From: Crambe crambe
Taxonomy: Eukaryota; Porifera; Demospongiae; Poecilosclerida; Crambeidae
Assembly (NCBI GenBank): GCA_963924555.1
Contig: OZ004593.1
Span: 6,444,480 to 6,508,479 of the forward strand
Length of the DNA stretch: 64,000 bases
Direction: 5' to 3'
How positions within the stretch are numbered: position 1 is the stretch's first letter; each line of letters begins with the position of its first letter. The notes under the pieces are model-generated. The model was not told the DNA's origin. It worked only from the letters and a program-made list of their open reading frames with translations, and did no database searches. Both the position numbers and the translations under genes were made by a program. Below, one piece after another: positions 42,101 to 54,259 of the stretch.

Positions 42101-43363
42101 ACCTTACGTCAGCTTGGCTAGAGGTGGTTTCCTTGGTAAGTTAAGTTGTCAACATAGCCTCGTACCACAGGTCCCACTTTCGAAAAGCAGGGGCAGTGGT
42201 CAGCAATGAGTGTGTAGATTACTTGGCCTTATGACCTTGCAGAGCTGACTGCACTGCTGGGCAGTAGGATAGATAAAGTATTGGATGACTATGACCCTTA
42301 TCGCTGCCAGGAACTCTACTCAGATGACAGTGGTATCTCTCTCTCTAACAAGAGTGATGCTGTAAGGATGAGTCTCTTGTAGTTAGGCCTGGGAGTCCAG
42401 GGTGCATAACACTAGTGGGAAAACATTGTTAGCCAAAATAACTGTTCTCTTCCTCCCTCCCCCTCCCTCCCTCCCCCTCCCTCCTTCCCCCTCCCTCCCT
42501 CCCTCTCTTCTTCTCCTATAGTCTGATTCAGATTCTGAAGCCTATGGTCGCTACCGGCAGAAATTGAGTGCCAAGGGAGCCAGGCTCTATGCTCAGATGG
42601 CCAGTGGTATCAGCAATAAGTCACAGCGCTTCAAGGCCAAATTTGGACGTTTCCTCACTACTCCAAAGAAGCCCGTTGAAGAGCGGTAAATGCTTGGTAA
42701 TTAGGAGGAAATCCCTGCTAATAATAAGCTTCTTTTTTTTTACAGACACGTCAGTCAGTTGGATAAACCAAGCAAACGGTACAGAAATGTACATGCGGAT
42801 GTCTTTGTCATTGCTGACGAAGATGACAATGGTAAAAGTCTTTTCCTTTTCTCCACGCCTTGTTTTTATTCTCCTCTCTTCCTCCCTCCAGAGAATCTAG
42901 GAGCTACGAGCTCAGAGGACGAAGCAGGTCAGGAGATGGTAAACATCAGTCTCTACTCCACAGGTCCAGATATCGCACACACTTTCCCAGCCACTGAACT
43001 CAAAGATAACAGCGAATACCCATGGTCAGTCTCCTTGAAAATTGCTATGATAGTATAATGAGTCTATCCTGTAATTATTCCAGCCACATACTTTTGACCT
43101 TGGACACTCTTATTATTCTGCGTGAACTCTCAGATCGGGCAGGTTGGGGGAGAATCAAATACAGACACTCCTTCAGTTACATTCTCAAGATCACAGCAAA
43201 GAAAAAGCACCCAGACATCATCACATTCAAGTTTGGTACTGGCATTGGTGAGAATGTGGAGGTGAAGGAACTGCTCAGGTTCAGAATCCCTAACACCAGC
43301 AAGGCCACCAGTGCTATCAAGAATCAGATATTGAGACACCAGGAAGCTGAACAGAGTAGTTAG
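39131..43363 (+). CDS. TBC1D23: TBC1 domain family member 23
   Basis: Fifteen exons from 39131-39327 to 43084-43363 sum to 746 codons; the human protein has 699. An N-terminal TBC domain contains the block SRRPDSMGGWSGPLDCENQD, then ITFYCKSRNIRYPPDCGW, YIPRDCKMDGKPFYLFRLL and ELCSFLDTKKLSPDRY. It lacks the usual catalytic Arg/Gln fingers, as in vertebrates. A rhodanese-like domain follows (FSVVDCRPVEHFSYGH, GGEHLCFLGSGREQEDQYV). The C-terminal PH-like domain ends ITAKKKHPDIITFKFG...FRIPNTSKATSAIK. TBC1D23 bridges golgin-captured endosomal vesicles to the WASH complex at the trans-Golgi. Intron 4 (40527-40707) has a GC-AG boundary. An in-frame ATG at 39068 exists but lies in the shared promoter. 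A (CCCT)n pyrimidine tract fills intron 11. Confidence 0.96.
40527..40707 (+). other. GC-AG intron in TBC1D23
   Basis: The exon ends CCCAAG and the intron starts GCAAGT, the strong AG|GCAAGT context typical of functional GC donors. The acceptor is TTGCAG. Splicing here restores KYIPRDCKMDG. The nearby GT four bases downstream would give a frame with an immediate stop. Confidence 0.85.
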
Positions 43364-43528
43364 TTGGAAAGAAGAGTCTTAACTTAACATATGATTGCCA
43401 ATGCTTTATTTTTATCAATCAGCTGCCAAAGATAATTTTATTAATGAAATTGAAAAGGGAATGGTAAGGATCGTCGTACCCCTGACACGTGGGTGTGCAT
43501 TATTTGGAATTCTTGGACAGTCTCCCCG

Positions 43529-46500
43529 ATGAATGCCAGCATGCAGGCACAGAGGAAACTCCTCCCCATCTATCCAGCCCGAGGACGTTTGCTACAAGAA
43601 ATCAGAGCCAACGATTGCTGTGTTGTGGTAGGCGAAACGGGGAGCGGGAAAACGACGCAAATCCCCCAGGTAAAATTAATGTTGACTAAGCATTTTTACA
43701 CCATGGTACTGAATACTGTACAGTATCTCTTGGAGATGGGATTTGCAAAGAAAGGAGGCATAGCAGTGACCCAGCCTCGTAGGGTGGCTGCCATGAACAT
43801 TGCTGGGCGAGTGGCAAAGGAGAGGGGATGTGAACTCGGGAGGGAAGTGGGCTACAGCGTGAGGTTTGAGGACTGTTCCTCCTCTGAGACCAAGCTCAAG
43901 TACATGACTGATGGGATGCTCCTCAGGGAGGCCATTTCAGATCCGCTCCTCACAAGGTAGGAATGGTGAGCTCCAAAAAATTAAAATTTTCACAGTTTTA
44001 CAAAGTCTTGTGGATTTAGAATGACACTTTCCCTCCCAAAGCATTCAGCATGATGCCTCGATTCACTTTTGACTGTTAAACTCTAAATCAGTCATGAAAA
44101 ATTTTTATTATAGACTTGGGAAATCTCCGAAATTTTTTTTACGAAACCAACGATTCTAAGCATTTACCTAGACTCAATTTTGACTAAATCGGAATTTTTT
44201 TTACCAAGTTGACAAGCATTCAGTACGATATTCACTTTTGACTGCTAAATCGGTCACTTAAAATTTTACAGACTTGGGGAAATGGTTATGAAACCAATAA
44301 CACTCGAATGTGATTTTAAGCATTCAGCATGATGCCTAGACTCACTTTTGACTGTTAAAAAAAATCTAAATTGGTCAAAAAAAATTTAGTCTATAGGGAA
44401 ATCTCTGAAAAATGGCCACTATTTTTACCAATAACGCTCTGAATGTGATTCTAAGTGTTCAGGACGATGCCTAAGCTTTGTTACTAATTCCCTCTCACCC
44501 CCTCAGATACAGTGTGGTGCTTCTGGACGAAGCTCATGAAAGAACAATCCACACAGATCTCCTCTTTGGTGTGGTAAAGGCTGCACAGCGCTCCAGATCC
44601 AAGCAACAGCTACGCAAGTTGCGGGTGATTGCCATGTCTGCTACACTTGCTGCAGAAGAGTTCTCGGAATTCTTCAATGGTGCAAAGATTCTCTATATCC
44701 AGGGACGACAGTTTCCTATCAAGATGTATTATACATTAACCCCACAGCCGGACTATATCAGTTCGTGCATAACAACCGTGTTACAACTGCATCAGGAAGA
44801 GGTTGAAAACGAACAATCAAAAGGAGATATTTTAGTGTTTCTCTCTGGACGTGAAGAAATTGAATCTGTACAAACCATGCTCCTTAAGTGTCAAGATATG
44901 TTTCCATCTGATTGGCTGGATATGTCAGTGTGTCCGCTCTATGCCGCCCTACCTCCATCTCAACAAAGGAAAGTCTTCCAGGGAGCACTCCCAACTTGTC
45001 GTAAAGTGGTGCTTGCCACTAATGTAGCAGAAACCTCCATCACTATCCCCGGGGTGAACTACGTGATCGACACGGGAGTGGTGAAGGCAAGAGGCTACAA
45101 TCCTCACATAGGACTGGACCTGCTAACAGTTCAGCCCATCTCCAAGGCTCAGGTATGTATTGTAGATTCTGTTCCATGGGACAATGTGTGCCTGTTTTAA
45201 TGATTACAAATGGGGTTTATTTAATGGATGTTGTTAAAATTAATGATGCATGCCTGTTTGATAAGCCTCATTAACTTTTACTGGGTTATTGTTAGTACTG
45301 ATAATGATGCAAGAGAAGCTCTGTCTTGCTAGCAGAAACCCTGTCTTGCTAGCAATCACCTGATTTTCCTTGTCGGGGCATCTCTCTGCACACGTAAGGC
45401 TACTGTTAGTAATACTAATGAAACCTGTTGTGTTGTGACCACCTGGCAAAGACTACATCTTTAACTCTGTGGAGGGTCTTGTGCCTGATGAAATGCTTTC
45501 ACATTGTTGTGTTGTCTGTATTGCTATATTTGGCACAGGCCAGGCAGCGTACAGGCAGGGCAGGGAGAGAAGGACCAGGGCGATGCTACAGACTCTATAC
45601 CCAAGAACACTTTGAAGGTTACTATTTACAATCATGCACTTGTCTTGTCTTGTCGACCTTTCTGTAGCCAGTGTGTAGAGTTGTTTGGAAGAAACCTGAT
45701 TGGGCAAAGCCACACTAGTAACACTTAGCAATTGTGAAGTATAATAATATTGATTGTCTTTCAAAAGTAGTGGAGGTGACTCTGTGCATGCAACTAATTT
45801 GAAAGTGGCAGAGGTCACTTTATGACAGATTTCATGTTTCCATTCCTCACAATTATAAGTAATTGTGAGTATAATTGTGAGTAATTGTGAGTATATTCCT
45901 CATGTTTCTAGAACTCTCTGAGAATACTGTTCCCGAGATTCAACGTTCTCCTCTCTCTTCCATTATCCTCCAACTCCTTGCCCTTGGTGTCAAGAATGTC
46001 CTCACCTTCGACTTTATGTCCCCACCCCCCAGGGACTCGCTGTTACGAGCCATTGAGCAGCTGTACCTCCTGGGGGCCATCCAACAGGAGGAAACAAAGA
46101 ATGAAGGCGATGTTGCTGATCCAGCACAAACAGATGAAAGAGTTAGAAAGAAGAAGGAAAAGAGGGTAGTAATCAGTGATAATGAGGAGGAGAAGGAGGA
46201 AGAAGAGGAGGAAGATTATAGCCTCCAGCTAACTCCATTGGGTCAGGCTTTGACTCATTTTCCTCTGGAGCCAGTTTTGGCAAAGGCAATTGTCACGTCG
46301 CAGGAGTTGGGTTGCACCCATGAGGTGTTGTCAGTGGTGTCCATGTTGTCCGTGGACTCCGTCATCTTCTCTCCCCATAACAAGAGGGAGAAAGTGGCAG
46401 CTGCTCACAGGAAGTTTGTGTCTGCTGATGGCGATCACATGACCTTGTTGAATATCTACAGGGGGTACAAGAGTGTAAAGGGCAACAAGGTGAAATCTTG

Positions 46501-47860
46501 TTATTGGTGTTGTTATTGGTGTTGTTATTGGTGTTGTTATTGGTGTTGTTATTGGTGTTGTTATTGGTGTTGTTATTTGAAAGCCCTTCCCCTTTCAGCT
46601 AGCAAAAAAAAAATTAGTCTACCCTTGGGCCTTGTCCGCTTTTCTCCCGCTCTGAAAACAATAGTCTAGCGGCTAGACCAGGTTTATTTTGATCGTTTGT
46701 TTTCCTTCTATCACCTTTGCCATGCACAAACTGAAAGCAAACATTCTTGAAGAAACATTCTCTTTTTCTTTTCCCCTGTAGTCCTGGTGTAATGAGAACT
46801 TCATTCACACTCGGAACATGAAGAGAGTCCTTGACATCCGCCGACAACTCCATGAGCTGTGCGAGTGTGTGGGTGTGGTCATTTCATCTCAGGGAGGCAG
46901 GTCAGAATGCAGTGAGAGCCTACGGAGAGCGCTTCTAAATGGACTGTTTTTGAATGTGGCTGAGCATGCTGGAGAAGGAAAGTACAAAACTGTAAGTGGA
47001 ACTTGTAATAAAGAACACTCCGAAAGAGGACAAACCTCAACAAAGGACAATCTAAAAGTACCTTATACAATATCAAAGGGAAAAAGACAAAGGATGGGTC
47101 TAGGGACATGCAAATTATGCTGGCATAGTTTTGGGCATAATAGGTTGAACCTTAATGCCAGCATAATGCTGGCATAATGGGGGATTTTTACTTCCAGGGG
47201 TTGGCAGATGTTGACGTTGACTCTTGAGTTCCTTTGTATAAACTGCTGAATTAAAGTAGTACTGCTGATAAAATTATGATGGATGACTAAAAGAGGCTGC
47301 AATTATGCTACAATAAACCATCACTTATTAATTTTCTTACCAATTTTTAAAAGCATAATAGGCATTTTTATTGAGCATAATAGGGGTTCTGGCATTGGAG
47401 CATAGCATAATAGGGAAGAAAAAAAGCATAATTTGCATGTCTCTAGATGGGTCCCATCCACTGTGCACACTTATGTTTTGTCATCAAACTCCACTCCGAT
47501 TTTAGCTGTCTACAAGGCAAGAGGTCTTCATCCACCCCAGCTCCTGTCTGTTCCACGTCAAGCCACACCCCATCTGCGTGATGTACTCTGAACTCGTCTT
47601 CACCTCCAAGTGTTACATGAGGTAGGTGAGTCAGGTAGCCTTCACCTCCTGCCACTTAGGGATTCCTGTGCATGTGGTTGCCATAATGCTCTGAGGGCAT
47701 TTTACACTAACACGCTTCCCATGTGAAGTAGTCATCATGTATGTAACCCGACCTAATAAGGAATGGCTGTTTTTCTGTGCCCAGGGATGTGAGCATTATT
47801 GATTCAGAGTGGCTCAAAGAAGTAGCCCCTACTTACTATAACCGGAGGACCATTCACTGA
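43529..47860 (+). CDS. DHX33: DEAH-box RNA helicase DHX33
   Basis: Eight exons (43529-43669, 43724-43956, 44507-45152, 45539-45617, 45912-46489, 46782-46991, 47506-47621, 47785-47860) give 692 codons; human DHX33 has 707. Helicase motifs run in order: I GETGSGKT, Ia [57 protein letters not shown]. The HA2/OB-fold part follows ([46 protein letters not shown]) and ends IHPSSCLF...[17 protein letters not shown]33 acts in rRNA transcription and 80S assembly and in sensing cytosolic RNA for NLRP3. An acidic 40-residue insert ([11 protein letters not shown]) in the HA2 region is unusual. The start is one of three in-frame ATGs (43493, 43529, 43541). Intron 6 holds an hAT-like MITE, intron 2 and intron 5 tandem repeats. 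It follows TBC1D23 by 165 bp. Confidence 0.95.
44030..44465. repeat. Diverged tandem repeats filling DHX33 intron 2
   Basis: About four units of roughly 100-130 bp share CATTCAGCATGATGCCTAGA, CACTTTTGACTG and AGACTTGGGGAAAT-like strings with many indels. No coding potential is visible. Confidence 0.75.
46498..46579. repeat. 12-bp minisatellite (TTATTGGTGTTG)n
   Basis: Six to seven nearly perfect 12-bp units begin 8 nt after the donor of DHX33 exon 5. The frame happens to stay open (CYWCCYWC), but the exon ends at 46489. Confidence 0.9.
47101..47445. mobile_element. hAT-like non-autonomous DNA transposon (MITE)
   Basis: A 345-bp element in DHX33 intron 6. The left terminus reads TAGGGACATGCAAATTATGC and the right terminus is its inverse with one mismatch at position 4. 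It is flanked by the perfect 8-bp direct repeat GATGGGTC (47093-47100 and 47446-47453). The interior repeats GCATAATAGG-type strings, like the element at 10539, so the two probably share a transposase family. No ORF is present. Confidence 0.85.
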
Positions 47861-48287
47861 GATCAAAAGTGCCCATAGCAGAACAAGACTTGATTTTGGA
47901 TCATCATCATAAAACTCCACATTACTAAGAGGAACAAGTGACCCAGACATGGGAGAGAGTTCCTGTAATTGAATCAACTGAATACTATTCACATGTAGAA
48001 GTAATCATGATCTAAAAAGTGTCAATAATAATAAGAAAAACCAACAAACCTGGCAGTCATAAAAATGTATGTACCAGATAAATAGTTTTGCAGAGGGGAG
48101 GCAGGCAGGCAGGAAGAAAGAACATAACATGGTATATATGAGGAGGATGATACAATGGAAGAAAAGATCTAGAGTGACTCTGCCTATAATTGACCATAAT
48201 AGTACCTTCACAAAGTAACAATTGGCTAATTACAAGAAAAGGAAGGAAAAAAAGGATGAGTTTTTGTTGTTTTTAAGTGAGAGATAG
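47861..48287. other. Convergent 3' region DHX33/PLPP6
   Basis: About 430 bp between two converging stop codons, probably shared 3' UTR sequence. I see no gene, repeat or RNA. Confidence 0.6.
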
Positions 48288-50180
48288 TCATACACCCAAT
48301 AGTAAGCCAGAACGTCGTACGAAATCAAATATCACTAGACCCGCAATCATTCCAGCACCCACATCCAAAACGTGGTGCCTCCCGAGTGCCACACGGGAGA
48401 GGGATACGAGTAAACCCCAAATGTACCACAAGTGTGTCCAAGGGTTGAATGGGGGCATGTAACAGAAGTATGCTGCCAAAGCAACGCATCGAGAAGCATG
48501 TCCGGAGGGAAAAGCATAGTTGTCTACACTGGAGACGCTCATCGGAATAGTGCCAATATTCAGTGGTGGGCGTGGTCTCTTGAAGATTACTTTTATGGGA
48601 GCAACCACAAGGATGTCCACGATCAACACGAGCAGCATGTTCAGGCCGTAATCGTATGAAGTTTTATCTCCAGTGAGGAGATGGATGATGAGTAAGAGAC
48701 CACAAAGGGAGAACCAGGGGACACCATGTCCTGAAATCTCTAGGATCTTGCAGCACTTCTTAGCGATGCGTTGGAATCGAGTTTTGGGAAGAGCACAGAA
48801 GCCAATGGAGTTGGTAATTTGCTCATCGAAAAGAAGCAACTGATCAAGAAGTCCTGTGGTGTCCTGGAGAGAGAGATCAAAAGTAAAGATCAATGGGTTT
48901 TTTGTTTTTTGTTTTTGTTTTTGTTATTATACTCCAAGAGGCATTCCAGTTCTCCCTTCCCTCTACTGAATTAGTATAGTGGAATATATACACTCCCCAC
49001 CTGGCTAGAACACTGAAACTTGTTTTGATGTCATTCCCCCATGCATAATGTTGACATTAGGCATAATAAACATCAGCTCTCCAGTCCAACCGGACACAAA
49101 ACCACAGTCAATTAGCACTTTGGTGACTCCACAAATTGATTAGCCACAATAAAAGCTCTGCACTGCTCCATAATGCCTAGACATTAGACTACAGCATGCT
49201 CAACATGTGCTCATCATATCTGGTGATTTAATCTTACTGCAAACATTGTGGCAGTTCAAAGTTTGGAAAGTGAAATCAATCGTACAAACTGGTAGACTGA
49301 TGCTGGGTCCAGAGGTAAAAAGTTTAAGGTACAAGGAAATTAATTTTAAACATACCAGCTGCAGCAGTGCTGAAACAATTACATCATTTTCAGAATGCCG
49401 AACCAGCTGGAAATAAATTAAGGGATCCCTCGGACATTATTGGGACTGCTTTCTCCCAGCACATGAGCCAGAGACTATAATTATGTATTAGCTCTCGTGA
49501 CTCCAAGACAATCTGAATACTAGTACCAAATTGGGACCTACCCATATTTGTGTACTACCCATTTGTCAAAACTCACTCTATGATTGCAGCCATGCTGCAG
49601 CATCCAAATTAGAACATTTTAATTTAATGAGTAACATGCTTTACTTGACCACAGACAAGCAGTGATGGTAGATTTATCCCACAGAGTGCAAGGATATAGA
49701 ATTATAATGGATAAAAGCTTCTGCAGACCAAAGAATAAGCGATAGGGCTGCCTCCCACCTCACCAGCTGGAGAGCAAAGCTTGAATTGGTTAGTGTTTTA
49801 AACTAGCTTCTTGTACGTATAAAATTTCATAGATCATTCATTACCACTGTTCCCAGCATAACGCCAGACAAAGGAAACTATAATGCTACATGCTATACAT
49901 CTGATGAAATCGGAATGATCACCAGTTCAGTAGCAATGTCCCATGGTCATAAACTCACTGACTGGCCCATCGTTCTGCACAGTTCTAGCATAGATATCCA
50001 TGGTTCTAGCTATCTAGCTAGTCATACACTATGAAGGGGAAATGTAGACAGCCTGTTCCATACTACCAAAACATCAGCACACACCTGAGTTTCTGCAGGT
50101 CGCTTCTTCAGTCTGTGGTCTTTATCTTCAGCAGCATCGTGCAACAGAAGGCGTCTTCTTGAAGAGTCTGTAGGTATCAT
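48288..50180 (-). CDS. PLPP6: Phospholipid phosphatase 6 (polyisoprenoid diphosphatase)
   Basis: Two exons (50085-50180, 48288-48863) give 223 codons from the ATG of MIPTDSSRRR. The frame is open further upstream to another ATG at 50375, so a longer N-terminus is possible. All three PAP2 phosphatase motifs are present: KVIFKRPRP (KxxxxxxRP), FPSGHASR (PSGH) and SRVALGRHHVLD (SRxxxxxHxxxD). About four to five hydrophobic helices surround them (FSLCGLLLIIHLL, MLLVLIVDILVVAP, LWYIWGLLVSLS, GAGMIAGLVIFDF). ILEISGHGVPWF matches the human family member closely. The vertebrate enzyme dephosphorylates presqualene, farnesyl and geranylgeranyl diphosphates in ER/nuclear membranes. A basic, Arg-rich N-terminal tail precedes the membrane part. 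The 1.2-kb intron 48864-50084 contains nothing I recognise. Divergent to ODAD3. Confidence 0.93.
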
Positions 50181-50439
50181 GGCCGTAGTCTTGTCACTGT
50201 CTTGTGCTGTGGAGTACTGGACGGGGTGCGTCTGTGTTATGGTCGTTCTTGCTGACGGTCTGTACATTCCCAGCATACTTTCAACCCCGAGACTACGAAT
50301 AAAACTTGAAAAACTGCTACATAAAGTAGAAGAAGAGTACCACCTGGCTTTCTGTCTGGCCATAAAAGAGGGCAAAGCCTCTAATAATAATGGTAGGGCT
50401 AGGGCTGCATTTTGTATTATGACGTCATGATTTGAAAAT

Positions 50440-50546
50440 GGGGTGACCTTTTTCGCGCGTGCGATCGATCGTGATAATTTGATTTAGTCACGTGCTTTGT
50501 AACTTAGCAACCGGCACAGAGAATAAACCGTGGCAACAAAGAGATC
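50440..50546. promoter_or_regulatory. ODAD3 promoter with CpG cluster and X-box-like site
   Basis: A CGCGCGTGCGATCGATCG cluster is followed by CACGTG-like sequence and GTAACTTAGCAACC at 50499-50512. The last is close to an RFX X-box (GTNRCC..RGYAAC). It lies 35 bp upstream of the ODAD3 ATG, fitting a motile-cilia gene. Confidence 0.45.
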
Positions 50547-52759
50547 ATGGCAAGTAGTCTTTCTGAACAAATAGAAGAGCTTAATAGAAGAATTGCACTA
50601 TTGGGTAGGGTATTTCTGTCCATTTGCATTTCTATAGATTTTTTTCTTAATTTAACAGATGGTGACAAGAAGGCTTATGCTGAGAATTCACAATGGACCA
50701 TCAAACAGAATAAGAGTCTCATCAACCAGCTGCGATCAGATAATAAGCTCCTCCGCTCTAAATTTTCCAAACGCATGAAAGCTGATGATGATGTTATAAC
50801 AGAGGTTTTTCGTGCTAATAAGCTCAACCCACCTGCTGATTTACGAGGTCTCAATGGTGATATAGCAGTCCAAAGATTTGACCAGACTGTCTGTGAGCTT
50901 ATTAAGCGTCGCAATGCTCTTCAACATGTCAGACAATCTCATGAACATATGCTGGCCTCCCTAGAAGCTGAATACCAGCAGATGAAAAATGATGTTGAAT
51001 GCATTTATTCCTCCCCTATTGGAGAAACAGAAGAGGATAAAACATTTCGTCAGTTGGAGAACAGATTGGACAAGGCCATAATCAAGAATAATGAGGCAAA
51101 GCATATCAAGAAGACATATGAAGCGATCATTCAAAAACTTTCTGATGTAAGAATAAGGGTTTTAGCTAGCAGCAAAATTGGGCACTTAACAAGTGTAGCT
51201 TTTATGTTATTCATAGGAGCAGCTAGGTTTTGAAAATGAGCTTACTGCTCTGGAAAACACGATAAAGCTGAGAAAAAAGGACCTGAAAGATCTGGTGAGC
51301 ATGTGCAGTGATGCTGAGCTGGCAAGAGATATGGCCAAGGTATAGTTATATAGTTTATACCATATTATATAGTTTATACCAAAGCAGCTGCTAGTTGATG
51401 GAAAAATTAAATTTGCTCCTTTCAGACGGAATTGGCACGCTTGGAACAGAGCATGGCTACCTCACGTAAAGAAAGGGAAAAAGTTCTTTCTGAATACAGA
51501 AATAAGGCCCTCGAGAAGAAGGAATTTGCAGAGAGAGTTGAGAGGCGGGTAAGTTAATTGGAAATAGGATATTAGTATTTCATCGTCATAATTATTTTAA
51601 ATTTAATCTGCAGCTTAGGCGTACATCAGTAACTGTTTCTGCTCACCACCATGGTGAGTTTATTCCATTCATTTTTATGCTTTAAAAAAAGGTACTTCTC
51701 CTTTTCCTATCAGGGGAACTAGGTGGACGGACATCCCAAGAGGTCCAGGAAGCAAAAATAAGCTCATATGAAGAAGCTCTTGCTAAGATCAAAGATGCCA
51801 CTGGTGTTTCCAATATCCAAGAGGTGGTGGCCCGTTTTCTGAATCAGGGAAACACAAAGAAGCATCTTGAACAGTTAAGGGAAGAGAATACTCGACAATT
51901 GGCTCGTCTCAAGGAAGAGAAGGAGAAACTGCAAGCTGAATTTGTGGATATGAAGTATTCTGGAGAAGCAAAGATGTCAACGTAAGATTATGCAGTTTGT
52001 TAAATTGATGGATCGAAAAACCGTCTTCCTTTTTGTAGTGGTCAACGAATGTTAGAAGAATTTGAATCTCATCTTGACGAAGCCAAGAAAAAGTGCGTAG
52101 GTTTATTATTATTCATGACAGTGTGAAGTGACTTTCTAATGTCTTGCAGGTGTGAAGAAAATAAGATCAGAACAGATCGTGCTTGCAAGCTGCTGACCCA
52201 GGTCAAGAATGGTGTGAATCACTTGGACGAAAAACTCATGCACATCAAAGCAGTAAGAAGATTATAGGTCTTAGCATAGTGTCATTCAGCGATTGATCTC
52301 TCTCCTTTTTCTCTCAGCCCCATACCCATGTGCTGAAGCCCAAACTAGATCCATCGAGTGAAGAGTATGTACTAGAACAGCTGAGCACAGCAGAGCAGAA
52401 GCTAGTGAATCTGTCTGAAGAGCTGGCTAGCCGAGATCTGGAGACAGTCCACAAAGAAATGGAAGACGAGGAATTCCGTCACACTGTGGAAGGAGGTGTG
52501 GCTGGAAACATAAGGGTTGCACTTCCCAAGACTGGTGTAAAAATTTCCTTATATGGTAAGTTATGAATTCTATGACTAGCCAATTCAAATACCTTTCTTT
52601 TTTCTTTCACCAGATGAAGACAGTGGGAGTGACGAAGAGTGTGTAACCAGAGAAATGATGAAAAAGAATACTACTATCTTGGTGGAGGCAAAAACCAAGA
52701 AGAAACCACAGGATGATGATGAAGAGGAAAATTCTAAGAAAAAGAGGAAGAGACGCTAG
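50547..52759 (+). CDS. ODAD3: Outer dynein arm docking complex subunit 3 (CCDC151)
   Basis: Ten exons (50547-50604, 50659-51146, 51217-51339, 51426-51548, 51614-51653, 51714-51981, 52039-52092, 52150-52252, 52318-52555, 52614-52759) sum to 546 codons; human ODAD3 has 595. It is coiled coil nearly throughout. Diagnostic stretches are DGDKKAYAENSQWTIKQNK, RQLENRLDKAIIKNNEAKHI, KIKDATGVSNIQEVVARFLN, EKEKLQAEFVDMKYSGEA and the late RVALPKTGVKISLYDEDSG. The protein is part of the docking complex that fixes outer dynein arms to doublet microtubules in motile cilia; human mutations cause primary ciliary dyskinesia. The C-terminus is basic (KKRKRR). It lacks the Pro/Ser-rich N-terminal extension of mammals. 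An X-box-like element sits directly upstream. It converges with CDK9, with 139 bp between stop codons. Confidence 0.95.
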
Positions 52760-52898
52760 AGGAAAGAGAGGAATAAAAAAGAAGCAAACTATAATAGCTA
52801 CATGTACCATAAACTATGTATTTGCTACATACTCAGCTTTGATTAGTTTAGCAATGTAGTTGAAAATAATAATAATATTATTATACAAGAATGCATGA

Positions 52899-54259
52899 TT
52901 AAAATACTCTATCGTGAACATTGCTGGCTACTTGCGAAGGTCCCCCACCACCAGTAACTCCACCACCTCCTCCATGTTGGCGGCGAGTGGAGTGCATCAC
53001 AAACATGGAACTCTTGAAGCGGGCCAGTTTTTGAGCCAAATCAGTCCTATTAGGAAGAGGATCTTCAATGAAGATATCATGATCCAGACAAGCATCGCTA
53101 TCCAATCTCTTCTTGGGGTCAATGATGAGTAACTTGTCTATCAGATCAACACAATGATTATCCTTAACATAGTGTCTCAATCGTTCTCGAATCTTTCTCT
53201 TCTGATCTTTAGGCAGATCTAGTTTTTGATAATGTTCAAGATTATCGACACCAGGGTAAACTTCAGGAGTAATGGATCCACAGAGATTACTGATCAAACT
53301 GATTTGGTGTTGTTCCGAGTCACCTTGCATTATAGCTCTCCTAGTCCACATTTCACACATGATGCACCCAGCACCCCACATATCAATTGGAGGACCATAG
53401 TTCCTCTCACCCAGTAGAAGCTCTGGAGGTCTGTACCAGAGGGTTACAACTCTATTAGTATATCTTTGAGATGGACCTTTAAGCAGAGCTCTAGCCAAAC
53501 CAAAATCAGCTAATTTCAAGATACCGTTTTTTGTGACTAAGATATTTGAGGATTTCATATCTCTGTGGAGTATGCGGTTGCTGTGGATGTAAAAGAGTGC
53601 TGAGAATAGCTGGAACATGATTGATTTGATTTCTGAAAGGGAGAACTTGACTTCCTCGCAGTTGAGCAACCCAGCTAGATCGTGCTCACAGAAATCACAC
53701 ACCAAGTAGATGCTTCCTTTATCTCTGTTGTATGGGGTCGCTGTAGCACAATTGGTAAATGAACAGAGAGGACTTCATCACTACAGACATTTACCTTTGG
53801 CCCTGCAAATTTCAACAAGGGGGACTATATTCTCGTGATTCAGCAATTGGAGGATACGTATTTCTCTCAGAGATGTCATGGGAAACTAAAGAATGAGAGA
53901 ATACTTCCAATTATTAGCTAAGTAAGGGCCTGGGTCAATTTACCCCCTCTTTTTCGTTTTCCATCCTAACTTTCTTCAGAGCAACTATACGGTTTGTCTT
54001 GCGATCACGAGCCTTAAAAACTTCACTATAATATCATGTACACACACATCTTAAGTCCTATATAAGCATGTCTAGTCAGCTAACTAGCTATAAAATCTTA
54101 TTTGTTCACTCACCCAAAAGTTCCCTCCCCAACTTTAGCCATCTTCTCGTATTTAGAAATTTCTTGACAAAAGGGAAAGTAACTAATGGACGAAGGTTTC
54201 ATGGGGCTTCCAGAGTGACCTTGAGAGTGGTTCTGCCCCTTAGAATGTGAGGAACTCAT
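52899..54259 (-). CDS. CDK9: Cyclin-dependent kinase 9 (P-TEFb kinase)
   Basis: Four exons (54114-54259, 53944-54025, 53795-53885, 52899-53740) sum to 386 codons; human CDK9 has 372. Features in order: FPFCQEISKYEKMAKVGEGT with the glycine loop; EVFKARDRKTNRIVALKKV with the catalytic lysine; the PITALRE-like helix as FPMTSLREIRILQLLNHENI; HRDMKSSN; DFG; the T-loop RYTNRVVTLWYRPPELLLGE with the activating threonine; and a C-terminal RVF shared with vertebrates. CDK9 with cyclin T phosphorylates RNA polymerase II CTD, DSIF and NELF to release paused transcription. The C-terminal tail has a Gly-rich insert (GGGGGVTGGGG). It shares a 161-bp divergent promoter with ARPC5. Confidence 0.97.

Noticed and set aside
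46498-46579. Cysteine-rich repeat (CYWC) as part of DHX33
   Set aside because: The conserved exon ends at AACAAG with a GT donor at 46490 and resumes at 46782; the repeat is intronic.
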